From: an uncultured Clostridia bacterium
GTDB taxonomy: Bacteria; Bacillota; Clostridia; Oscillospirales; Ruminococcaceae
DNA length: 64,000 bases
Direction of reading: 5' to 3'
NCBI GenBank assembly: GCA_947630845.1
Contig: CANRJB010000007.1
Coordinates: forward strand, 1-64,000
The translations under genes were made by a program, and so were the position numbers. The first letter of the stretch is position 1. The number at the start of each line of letters is the position of its first letter. This document shows, one piece after another, positions 1 to 10,081 of this stretch. The notes under the pieces are model-generated. The model did not search any database. It was not told where the DNA came from and was given only the letters and a program-made list of their open reading frames with translations.

Positions 1-186
1 GTCAAGGGGGTTGCATGTGTATTTTTGTGCGCAAATGCACGGAAATTCTGTGTAAACTATACAAGTAACATGGTAAACGGGGGTGTATTCTTTATTTTAT
101 TAAGTCGCACCATTGATTCTGAGCAAAAAATTACGTTTTCTGTCTTAAAAACAAAACCGGCAGCAGGAAAACAGAAAGTGCCGCAC

Positions 187-215
187 TTGACAAATACAGC
201 GGAAAGCGATATAAT
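187..215 (+). promoter_or_regulatory. Sigma-A type promoter of luxS
   Basis: TTGACA (187-192) and TATAAT (210-215) are both perfect consensus with a 17-bp spacer. The luxS start lies 22 bases downstream of the -10 box. Bases 1-186 upstream hold nothing I can identify. Confidence 0.85.
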
Positions 216-236
216 GAGATACAAGGAGTGATAGCG

Positions 237-704
237 ATGAAAACCATACAGAGTTTTACCATAAACCATGACATCTTGCAGAAGGGCATGTATACATCCC
301 GTATCGACGGCGATGTTGTCACCTATGATATCCGTATGAAAAAACCCAATAACCCCGAGGGTGATTACCTCACACCGGCAGCAGCCCATACCTTTGAGCA
401 TCTGTTTGCGACCTATGCACGCAACTCTGCATGGGGGGATGCGGTCATCTATGTCGGACCGATGGGATGCCTTACGGGATTCTATTTTCTTCTGCGTGAC
501 ACCGTCAAGCCTGCGGATGCCATCCGGCTCGTGCAGGAGTGCTTCGCCTTCATACGGGATTTTCACGGAGAAATCCCCGGCAGCAAACAAAAAGAATGCG
601 GCAATTACCGCATGCACGACGCAGAAGGCGCAAGGGCAATTGCCGCTGATATGTGTGAGGTGCTGCAACACTGGACACCGGAACAGCTCATCTATCCGGA
701 GTGA
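237..704 (+). CDS. luxS: S-ribosylhomocysteine lyase LuxS
   Basis: LuxS cleaves S-ribosylhomocysteine to homocysteine and DPD, the autoinducer-2 precursor, in the cytoplasm; it is a metal-dependent homodimer. The 155-residue product is the usual family length. Visible family signatures are the metal-binding HTFEHL, the catalytic-cysteine motif GPMGCLTGFY and the third-ligand region ECGNY. I chose ATG 237 because AAGGAG lies 8 bases upstream; the in-frame GTG at 228 overlaps that Shine-Dalgarno site. A perfect promoter lies just upstream, so the gene is probably monocistronic. Its stop codon abuts the stop of the convergent membrane-protein gene with no terminator between. The MTA/SAH nucleosidase that makes its substrate is encoded at 35319-36011. 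Confidence 0.97.
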   Translation: MKTIQSFTINHDILQKGMYTSRIDGDVVTYDIRMKKPNNPEGDYLTPAAAHTFEHLFATYARNSAWGDAVIYVGPMGCLTGFYFLLRDTVKPADAIRLVQECFAFIRDFHGEIPGSKQKECGNYRMHDAEGARAIAADMCEVLQHWTPEQLIYPE

Positions 705-1244
705 TCAGCGTTTCCCCGTGATGCGTGGCTTCAGGCGCAGTCTGTAAAATTCGCACATGCCGCCGAGTGCCACATCATACATCAGGAAAAAGGGATTCAG
801 GAAAATCAGCAGAAGGATGCCGCCGTATTTCCCGAAGTCCTCAAAGGATTCGAGAAGATCTGTCAGCCCGAAGATATGGACATTGATGTAGAAATAGGCA
901 TACATATCCGCATTGAACAGGATGAGTTTGATGAGGATGCGCAGACAGGTCAGCCGGATGCGGTTCAGGTAATTGCGCAGCAGCGGATACAAACCAAAAA
1001 ACATAATGAAGATGAGTGCTGCTTCTTTGTCATAGGTCACAAACAAGGACAGCAGCCCCACGGCAGTATAGGTCAGCCATGCCCATTTCAGATCTACCTC
1101 CTCTGCCACGATCAGCAGCAGCACGCCGCAGACCATCGGCAATGTCAGGTAGAGCAGCGGAAAGACTCCCGTCAGAAACATGCAGAGCAGACAGAATGCC
1201 GATATGATACCGCCGAATGCGACACGATAGCTGATGCGCTCCAT
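705..1244 (-). CDS. Polytopic membrane protein of unknown function
   Basis: A 179-residue, strongly hydrophobic protein with about five or six predicted membrane segments and a short basic C-terminal tail. The hydrophobic-segment layout resembles small clostridial membrane proteins distantly related to ECF-transporter S components, but I see no diagnostic motif and assign no substrate. The start is set by AGGAGG six bases upstream of ATG 1244. It is read divergently from the EamA transporter gene and has its own promoter (1268-1296). Its 3' end abuts luxS tail to tail. Confidence 0.7.
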   Translation of the reverse strand: MERISYRVAFGGIISAFCLLCMFLTGVFPLLYLTLPMVCGVLLLIVAEEVDLKWAWLTYTAVGLLSLFVTYDKEAALIFIMFFGLYPLLRNYLNRIRLTCLRILIKLILFNADMYAYFYINVHIFGLTDLLESFEDFGKYGGILLLIFLNPFFLMYDVALGGMCEFYRLRLKPRITGKR

Positions 1245-1267
1245 ATGATCCCTCCTGTTCTGTTTTC

Positions 1268-1296
1268 ATTGTATCAGTTTTTTATCATTTTGTCAA
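1268..1296 (-). promoter_or_regulatory. Promoter of the 705-1244 membrane protein gene
   Basis: Read on the minus strand, TTGACA (1296-1291) and TACAAT (1273-1268) are separated by 17 bp, 24 bases upstream of the start codon. Confidence 0.7.
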
Positions 1297-1306
1297 GGAG
1301 TTTTCT

Positions 1307-2179
1307 ATGAGTTCAAGAACCAAAGGCATTTTGCTCATTATCTGCTCTGCCTTCTGCTTTGCATTCATGAATGCATTTGTGCGGCTGTCGGGGGATCTGC
1401 CGTCGGTACAGAAGAGTTTTTTCCGGAATTTTGTGGCACTTCTGATCGCCTGCGTGATATTTTTCCGGAACGGAAAGGATCATCACATTCCGAAGGGAAC
1501 GCTCCTGCCCCTGCTGATGCGTGCAGGGTTCGGCACGATCGGCATTCTCTGTAATTTCTATGCCATCGACCATCTGATGCTGTCGGATGCCTCCATGCTC
1601 AACAAGATGTCACCATTCTTTACCATCCTGTTTTCATGGCTGCTGCTGAAAGAAAAGTTGCAGCCGGTACAGGCGGTCGCAGTGCTGACGGCATTTATAG
1701 GAAGTATGCTCATCGTCAAGCCCTCGCTCGACTTCACTGATTTTCAGGGTTCGTTTGCAGGATTGTGCGGCGGTATCTGTGCAGGTGCTGCCTATGCAAT
1801 GGTGCGGCTGCTGGGGAACAAGGGGATGAACAAGACTTTCATCGTACTGGTCTTTTCGGGATTTTCCTGTCTGGTGACGCTGCCGTTCCTGATCTTCGAT
1901 TTTCATCCGATGACATGGGTACAGCTGCTCACGCTGCTTGGCGCAGGTGTCGCTGCGGCTGGCGGTCAGTTCACCATCACGGCAGCATACTGTTATGCCC
2001 CGGCAAAGGAGATCTCTGTCTATGACTATTCACAGCTGATCTTTGCAACGGCACTCGGCTTCTTTCTGTTCGGGGAGATACCGGACGGATGGAGCTTTTC
2101 GGGGTATCTCATCATCATCCTTGCGGCAGTGGGGATGTTTCTCTATCATCGCAGAATGGACAGACAGCATTCTGCATGA
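1307..2179 (+). CDS. EamA/DMT superfamily transporter
   Basis: A 290-residue inner-membrane protein with about ten hydrophobic segments arranged as two five-helix EamA repeats (roughly residues 5-140 and 150-285). The conserved first-repeat features around the FCFAFMNAFVRLSG start and the LLKEKL motif fit the drug/metabolite transporter superfamily. Substrate cannot be predicted; relatives export amino acids, nucleosides or metabolites. CAAGGAG precedes ATG 1307 at good spacing. The stop TGA overlaps an ATG of the next reading frame (ATGA at 2176-2179), so this gene and the PglX-like gene are probably co-transcribed and translationally coupled. That is an odd pairing for a transporter and a DNA methyltransferase. 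Confidence 0.88.
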   Translation: MSSRTKGILLIICSAFCFAFMNAFVRLSGDLPSVQKSFFRNFVALLIACVIFFRNGKDHHIPKGTLLPLLMRAGFGTIGILCNFYAIDHLMLSDASMLNKMSPFFTILFSWLLLKEKLQPVQAVAVLTAFIGSMLIVKPSLDFTDFQGSFAGLCGGICAGAAYAMVRLLGNKGMNKTFIVLVFSGFSCLVTLPFLIFDFHPMTWVQLLTLLGAGVAAAGGQFTITAAYCYAPAKEISVYDYSQLIFATALGFFLFGEIPDGWSFSGYLIIILAAVGMFLYHRRMDRQHSA

Positions 2180-2193
2180 ACCAGAGGTGCAGC

Positions 2194-4656
2194 ATGAATA
2201 AGACAGCCCTAAGGGAATTTGCAATATGGGCAAGACGCACACTGATCAACGCCTGCACGGAAAGGGCTTTTGCCTATGGAATTACGGAGCATGGTGTAAA
2301 TGACCCGAAAGGGACAGACGACATCACCCCGGCAGAAATGCAGCAGAGGGAGCAGTTGATCGGAAAAATTCAGGAAAACGGCTTTGCCTGTGTCATGGAA
2401 GAGGCTGCCTATACATGGTTCAACCGGTTCACTGCTCTGCGGTATATGGAAGTCAATGGGTATCTGCCGTCAAGGGTGCGTGTCTTTACAGATGAAGACG
2501 GGGGCTTTTCGCCGGAGATCCTGCGTGAAGCGCATACACTGCAACCGGAAGGCACAGACCGTGACCATATTCTTGCGCTGCTTGAAAAACAGGATATGGA
2601 TGCGCTCTACAAGTATCTTCTCATCGCCCAGTGCAATGCCCTGCATGAGAGTCTGCCGGCAATGTTTGAGGAGATCGGGGGATGGACGGAGCTGCTGTTT
2701 CCGGCGCATCTGCTGCGTAAGGGGAGCATCCTCCACCGGATGGTCACAGCGATACCGGAGACGGACTGGTGCGATCAGGTACAGATCATCGGCTGGCTCT
2801 ATCAGTACTACAACACTGACCCCAAAGATGAGCTGACCGGCGGCAGCAGGAAATACACAAGAGTCGGAACGGAACACATCGCTCTGGCAACACAGCTTTT
2901 TACACCGGACTGGATCGTGCGGTATCTGGTGGAGAATACGCTCGGACGGCTCTGGCTCGAAGGGCATCAGGACAGCCGCATCCGGGAGCAGTTCCCCTAT
3001 TATCTGGACGGAGCTGACTCTGCTGTACGGGGAACGCCCCGTTCTCTGCTGCCGGAGGAGATCACCTTTCTTGACCCCTGCATGGGTTCGGGGCATATGC
3101 TGGTGTATGCGTTTGATGTGCTGATGCAGATCTATGTATCGTGCGGCTGGTCGGAACGGGATGCGGCAGTTTCGATCGTAGAGCATAATCTCTATGGGCT
3201 TGACCTTGATAAACGGGCATATCAGCTGGCGTATTTTGCGGTGATGATGAAGGCAAGGCAGTATGACAGGCGTTTTCTGACACGCTGCATTCAGCCGCAT
3301 CTTTCCCATTTTCAGGAGCTGCCGCAGCCGGAGGGACTGCCGCAGGAAAGTGCTGCACTTGCAGCACAGTTCCGGAATGCAGACATATACGGCTCACTGC
3401 TCACAGTGGAGCAGACAGAGGGCTTGGAGGATATGGAGGGCGATGCGCAGAACGGGCTTTCCCGTCTGGTGCAGCTCTGCCGCCTATTGACAAGACGGTA
3501 TGATGTGGTGTGTACGAATCCGCCCTATATGAGCGCAGCAAGAATGCCTGCTGTCCTCTCGGAGCTGATACAGACAAACTATGCTGATTATAAATCCGAT
3601 CTGTTCTCTGCCTTCATGGTGAGATGCGCAGAGCTGACAAGACCGGAGGGCTATCTTGGATTTCTGACACCGTATGTCTGGATGTTCATCGGCTCGTATG
3701 AAAACCTGCGCCGGTTTCTGTATCAGAACCAGACGCTCACGACCCTTGTGCAGTTTGCATACTCGGCGTTTGAGGAAGCGACTGTCCCGATCTGTATGCT
3801 GACCTTAAAAAACAGCCGCACGCAGCAGAAAGCATGCTGCATCCGCTTAACGGATGCCAAAGGCAGCATGGAAATTCAGCGGCAGAAGGTGCTTGCAGCG
3901 ATACGGAATCATGACTGCGGCTATTATTATGAAAGCTCTGCGGATGCGCTCGCCATGATTCCCGGTATGCCTGTGGCATACTGGCTGAGTGCAGCATTTG
4001 TGAGGGCATTTGAAAAGGGGACGGAGCTATGTGAACTGGGGCAGGCAAGGCAGGGCATCATTCCGGGAAATGTAGAGGTGTTTGTGCGGTTCTGGTTTGA
4101 GGTGAGTATCTGCCGGATCGGTCTGCGCCATACCTCTGCCAGCGATATCAACAGATACGGCTGCAAATGGTTCGCCTACAACAAAGGCGGTTCGTTCCGG
4201 AAATGGTACGGCAATATCCTGCATGTCATCAACATGTTCCAGAACGGCAGTGACATCCGTAATTCCGGAAAAAATCACCACTACCGGCTGCGTGAACCGA
4301 AATACTACTTCAAAGAAGCGGTCACATGGTCGAAAATTTCAAGCGGTGCTTTCTCCGCAAGGTATATGCCTCCGGGCTGCCTGTCGGACATTGCCGGGGG
4401 CTGTATCTATGAAATGGGTGACGAGCTGGAATATCTGCTCGGATTCGTCAATTCCGTGCCGGCAGCGGAAATGTTAAAGGTACTGAGTCCGACACTGAAT
4501 TATGAGATCGGGCAGATCAAGCGGCTGCCTGTGCTGTCCGGAACGGCACAGAAAGAAAACATCCGGCAATTGGTGCAGGAAAATATCAGTCTCTCTGAAG
4601 CAGACTGGAACAGCTTTGAGATCAGTCCGGATTTCAGAAAACATCCGCTCGTATAA
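2194..4656 (+). CDS. Short PglX-like adenine-specific DNA methyltransferase (orphan BREX-type)
   Basis: An 820-residue class I N6-adenine methyltransferase of the PglX family. It opens with the family signature MNKTALREFAIWARR. It carries AdoMet motif I (LDPCMGSGH, about residue 291) and catalytic motif NPPY (about residue 442), followed by YKSDLFSAF and LGFLTPYVWMF segments typical of PglX. Full-length PglX is about 1200 residues; here the protein stops right after the motif DWNSFEISPDF..HPLV, so the C-terminal third is absent. The stop is followed almost at once by a strong terminator. No brxA/B/C, pglZ, brxL or restriction gene is visible, so a solitary methyltransferase role is inference. 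ATG 2194 follows AGAGGTG; ATG 2176, overlapping the EamA stop, is the alternative start. Confidence 0.85.
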   Translation: MNKTALREFAIWARRTLINACTERAFAYGITEHGVNDPKGTDDITPAEMQQREQLIGKIQENGFACVMEEAAYTWFNRFTALRYMEVNGYLPSRVRVFTDEDGGFSPEILREAHTLQPEGTDRDHILALLEKQDMDALYKYLLIAQCNALHESLPAMFEEIGGWTELLFPAHLLRKGSILHRMVTAIPETDWCDQVQIIGWLYQYYNTDPKDELTGGSRKYTRVGTEHIALATQLFTPDWIVRYLVENTLGRLWLEGHQDSRIREQFPYYLDGADSAVRGTPRSLLPEEITFLDPCMGSGHMLVYAFDVLMQIYVSCGWSERDAAVSIVEHNLYGLDLDKRAYQLAYFAVMMKARQYDRRFLTRCIQPHLSHFQELPQPEGLPQESAALAAQFRNADIYGSLLTVEQTEGLEDMEGDAQNGLSRLVQLCRLLTRRYDVVCTNPPYMSAARMPAVLSELIQTNYADYKSDLFSAFMVRCAELTRPEGYLGFLTPYVWMFIGSYENLRRFLYQNQTLTTLVQFAYSAFEEATVPICMLTLKNSRTQQKACCIRLTDAKGSMEIQRQKVLAAIRNHDCGYYYESSADALAMIPGMPVAYWLSAAFVRAFEKGTELCELGQARQGIIPGNVEVFVRFWFEVSICRIGLRHTSASDINRYGCKWFAYNKGGSFRKWYGNILHVINMFQNGSDIRNSGKNHHYRLREPKYYFKEAVTWSKISSGAFSARYMPPGCLSDIAGGCIYEMGDELEYLLGFVNSVPAAEMLKVLSPTLNYEIGQIKRLPVLSGTAQKENIRQLVQENISLSEADWNSFEISPDFRKHPLV

Positions 4657-4661
4657 TACAC

Positions 4662-4693
4662 AAAGGGAGCAGTACATCTGTGCTGCTCCCTTT
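4662..4693. terminator. Bidirectional terminator between pglX-like gene and hslO
   Basis: Hairpin with arms AAAGGGAGCAG (4662-4672) and CTGCTCCCTTT (4683-4693), extendable into the loop with one G-U pair. It sits between two converging genes and can serve both strands. Confidence 0.75.
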
Positions 4694-4697
4694 CGGC

Positions 4698-5564
4698 TTA
4701 TCTGACAAGCCCCATGATCTCATCGGGCGTGAACACATATTTTTTTTCGCAGAAATGACAGCAGACCTCAATGTCCTCATGCGTTTCCGCAAGTTTCTGC
4801 AATTCCGCTTTTCCGATGCTGACAAGCACACGGGATGTCCGCTCCCTGCTGCAATCACAGCGATAACATGCCTCACCGCTGTCGAGCAGATTCGGCGTAA
4901 GCCCCTCCAGACAGCGCAGCACGATGTCCTCTGCCGTCATGCCGCTTTTCAGCATATCCGTGACGGGCGGCATGGCAGCGACATTCTTTTCAATGACCGG
5001 AATGCATGCCTCATCCGCAAACGGCAGCAACTGAATCAAAAATCCCCCTGCATGCAGCACTGATAAATCAGGTGCTACCAATACGCCAAGGCTCAGCACC
5101 GTCGGTATCTGCTCACTCGATGCATAATAGCTTGCAATGTCCTCTGCAATTTCGCCGGAAACAAGCGGTATCGTCCCCACATACGGCTCTTTCAGCCCGA
5201 GGTCTTTGATGACGGACAGCGTGCCGTTTCCCACAGCACCGCCCACATCAAGCTTGCCCTTGTCGTTGAGCGGAATTTCCACGATATAATTGTCCGCACA
5301 GCACTTGACATTGCCGTGACTGTCTGCCACTGCCACCATGCTGCCAATCTGCCCGTCACCGTCGATGCGCAGTGTCAGGCGGTCGTTTTCATTCTTCTGT
5401 CCATAGCCCATCAGCGAAGCCGCTGTCGCAAGTCTGCCCAGTGCTGCTGTCACCACAGCAGAGGGCTTGTGATACTGTTCGATCATAGCAGCAATGTCTG
5501 TTGCATCCACAGCAGAAGCAACCACGCTGCCGTCTGCGGAAATGGCTCTTTTGATCACACTCAT
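4698..5564 (-). CDS. hslO: Redox-regulated chaperonin Hsp33
   Basis: Hsp33 is a cytoplasmic holdase activated when oxidation releases zinc from four cysteines. The 288-residue product has the expected length and begins MSVIKRAISADGSV. The C-terminal redox switch is visible as CDC (in CYRCDCSRER) followed about 30 residues later by CHFC. Start ATG 5564 has GGAG upstream; the in-frame extension to 5606 lacks a ribosome-binding site and family similarity. It lies downstream of, and on the same strand as, a SAM methyltransferase gene with a 128-bp gap in which I see no convincing promoter. Confidence 0.95.
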   Translation of the reverse strand: MSVIKRAISADGSVVASAVDATDIAAMIEQYHKPSAVVTAALGRLATAASLMGYGQKNENDRLTLRIDGDGQIGSMVAVADSHGNVKCCADNYIVEIPLNDKGKLDVGGAVGNGTLSVIKDLGLKEPYVGTIPLVSGEIAEDIASYYASSEQIPTVLSLGVLVAPDLSVLHAGGFLIQLLPFADEACIPVIEKNVAAMPPVTDMLKSGMTAEDIVLRCLEGLTPNLLDSGEACYRCDCSRERTSRVLVSIGKAELQKLAETHEDIEVCCHFCEKKYVFTPDEIMGLVR

Positions 5565-5692
5565 TGTTTTCTCTCCTCTCTCAGAATTTCCCGGATATGG
5601 CAACAATATGGGACAGTTTCACAGTCACCTCGCAGGTTCTCCCCTCTTTCAGCCTATCAAAAACCACACGGGAGCAATCCAGCGTGTGCATG

Positions 5693-6469
5693 TTACTGTG
5701 ACAGCGGCTTTCCTGCCACAAACAGGATACGCTGTGTCGTTTCGCTCACGGGGAACAGCGTTTCCGGAGTATCCAGTCCCCTGTCGGCATCAAATATTTC
5801 GAGAAGCGTAAGCCCTGATTTTTGGAGTGCCGCTTCGATTTCGGACAGAGCATAGGCAGTTTCCGTGATCTGCTCCTCCGAACGGAAATACTGCGCTCCG
5901 TCCTTTTCAAAAAACGTCAGCTGCATTTCGACCGTTGCCATATCGCTCAGAAGCCGGTTTTCCCACGCACAGAACACCTCCTCCATGTCGTAGAGGAACA
6001 CCCTGTCGCCGAGAATTTCTCTGTGCTTGTAGAGCGTGTTCATATCGAACAGAAACAGTCCTCCCGGCTGTGCAAACAGCGATACCCTGTCAAACACCCT
6101 CTGCACATCCGCAAGCGAGGGCAGATGGTTCAGGCTGTCGAGCGTACAGACCGTCACATCAATTGTACCGAACATGTCCAGCTCACGCATGTCCTGACAG
6201 AGATACTGAATGGGCAGACCGCTCTGCATTTTTTTGTCCATGGCAGCCGAAAGCATCGCAGGCGAAACGTCCACGCCGATGACATCATACCCCAGACGTG
6301 CAAGTGCTTCGCTCATGGTTCCCGTGCCGCAGGCAAGGTCGGTCAGAAGTGTTCCCTCCGTATCGGTTTGCAGGTACTTCCGGATGAGAAAATGCAGCCG
6401 TGCCGCACGCTTTTCGTACTCCACATTCTGTGTCAGGGCATCGTAAAATGCCGCAAAGTTTGTATACAT
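5693..6469 (-). CDS. Class I SAM-dependent methyltransferase
   Basis: A 258-residue soluble protein with a Rossmann-type methyltransferase fold. Motif I is LTDLACGTGTMSEALA (about residues 42-57), followed by the acidic strand-2 end VIGVDVS and the post-I motif region IDVTVCTLDSLNHL. The N-terminal sequence MYTNFAAFYDALT is typical of the YqeM/Methyltransf_25-type group in clostridia. Substrate is unknown. A GGGGGTGATG Shine-Dalgarno region precedes ATG 6469. It lies between secA and hslO on the same strand and may be read through from secA. Confidence 0.85.
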   Translation of the reverse strand: MYTNFAAFYDALTQNVEYEKRAARLHFLIRKYLQTDTEGTLLTDLACGTGTMSEALARLGYDVIGVDVSPAMLSAAMDKKMQSGLPIQYLCQDMRELDMFGTIDVTVCTLDSLNHLPSLADVQRVFDRVSLFAQPGGLFLFDMNTLYKHREILGDRVFLYDMEEVFCAWENRLLSDMATVEMQLTFFEKDGAQYFRSEEQITETAYALSEIEAALQKSGLTLLEIFDADRGLDTPETLFPVSETTQRILFVAGKPLSQ

Positions 6470-6500
6470 ACGCTACATCACCCCCAGAAACCTATTACAA

Positions 6501-6524
6501 CAGCCTACTCCTCAGAGCAGGCTG
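6501..6524 (-). terminator. Possible weak terminator downstream of secA
   Basis: On the minus strand CAGCCTGCTC and GAGTAGGCTG can pair with one mismatch around a 4-base loop. Only a poor T-rich stretch follows, so partial read-through to the methyltransferase gene is plausible. Confidence 0.35.
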
Positions 6525-6530
6525 ATTGGT

Positions 6531-9272
<2,742 letters not shown>

Positions 9273-9295
9273 TCCACATTACCGCCTTATTCAAT

Positions 9296-9376
9296 TTATT
9301 TTCTGCTGTTCCTCTTTTCTCTGCCGACAGAGGAACAGTCACCGCAGGCAGCGAAGCAGGGGTTTCCCTGCATCAT
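9296..9376 (-). CDS. Possible 26-codon leader peptide ahead of secA
   Basis: Within the secA leader an ATG preceded by AGGTG opens 26 codons (MMQGNPCFAACGDCSSV..) and stops 23 bases before the secA start. The frame spans a 10-bp hairpin (CTGTTCCTCT 9306-9315 with AGAGGAACAG 9329-9338). It is Cys-rich and has no recognised homologue. It may be spurious; its position between promoter and secA is the only argument for it. Confidence 0.25.
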   Translation of the reverse strand: MMQGNPCFAACGDCSSVGREKRNSRK

Positions 9377-9395
9377 TCACATGCACCTGATTATT

Positions 9396-9424
9396 ATTGT
9401 ATATGATTTTCATCACTTTGTCAA
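9396..9424 (-). promoter_or_regulatory. Promoter of secA
   Basis: Minus-strand TTGACA (9424-9419), 17-bp spacer and TACAAT (9401-9396). Transcription would start near 9389, giving a leader of about 115 bases. Confidence 0.75.
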
Positions 9425-9451
9425 TACCCTGACAAAAATAAGTACACCGCA

Positions 9452-10081
9452 TCACTGTGTCTTGGACGGACAGAAGTCCGAAAGCGGACAGTTGTCACAT
9501 TTCGGGCTGCGTGCGCTGCACACATCCCTGCCGAACAGCACCACCCTATGGCAGAAATCCGAGGATTCCTCCGGAGGCAGGAGCTTGCGCAGATCACTCT
9601 CCACCTTCTGCGGTTCTGTGTGCTTTGTCAGTCCGAGTCTGCCCATGATGCGGATAAAGTGTGTATCCGTCACGACCGCAGGCTTATGGTACACATCACC
9701 AAGCAGAAGATTCGCCGTTTTCCTGCCGATACCGGGCAGCGTGAGCAGATCGTCCATCGTATCCGGAATAACTCCGCCATAGACTGTCAGCAGACGCTGT
9801 GCAGCATCCTTGATGCTCTTTGCCTTCGTCCTGTAAAAGCCGCAGGGTCTGACTGCCTCTTCCAACTCTGCAAGATCGGCATCTGCAAACGACTGCAAGG
9901 TCGGAAACTGCACAAACAGCGTCTTTGTGACGATATTGACCCGTGCATCCGTACACTGTGCAGAAAGCCGTGCGGCGATCATGAGCTGGTAAGGCTCATG
10001 ATAGTTCAGTGAACAGATCGCATCCGGATAACGTTCCCTAAGGATGCGGACTGCCGCAAGCACCCTTTCCTTTTTTGTCAT
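9452..10081 (-). CDS. nth: Endonuclease III, DNA glycosylase/AP lyase
   Basis: Nth removes oxidised pyrimidines and cleaves the abasic site in base excision repair. The 209-residue product has the helix-hairpin-helix with catalytic lysine (LPGIGRKTANLLL, about residues 112-124), the catalytic aspartate in VVTDTHF, and a C-terminal 4Fe-4S loop C-x6-C-x2-C-x5-C (CSARSPKCDNCPLSDFC). The start codon overlaps the stop of the upstream foldase gene (ATGA), indicating translational coupling. Confidence 0.96.
   Translation of the reverse strand: MTKKERVLAAVRILRERYPDAICSLNYHEPYQLMIAARLSAQCTDARVNIVTKTLFVQFPTLQSFADADLAELEEAVRPCGFYRTKAKSIKDAAQRLLTVYGGVIPDTMDDLLTLPGIGRKTANLLLGDVYHKPAVVTDTHFIRIMGRLGLTKHTEPQKVESDLRKLLPPEESSDFCHRVVLFGRDVCSARSPKCDNCPLSDFCPSKTQ

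Noticed and set aside
2194-4656. Complete BREX or type IIG restriction system
   Set aside because: No partner genes, and no nuclease motif recognised in the methyltransferase itself.
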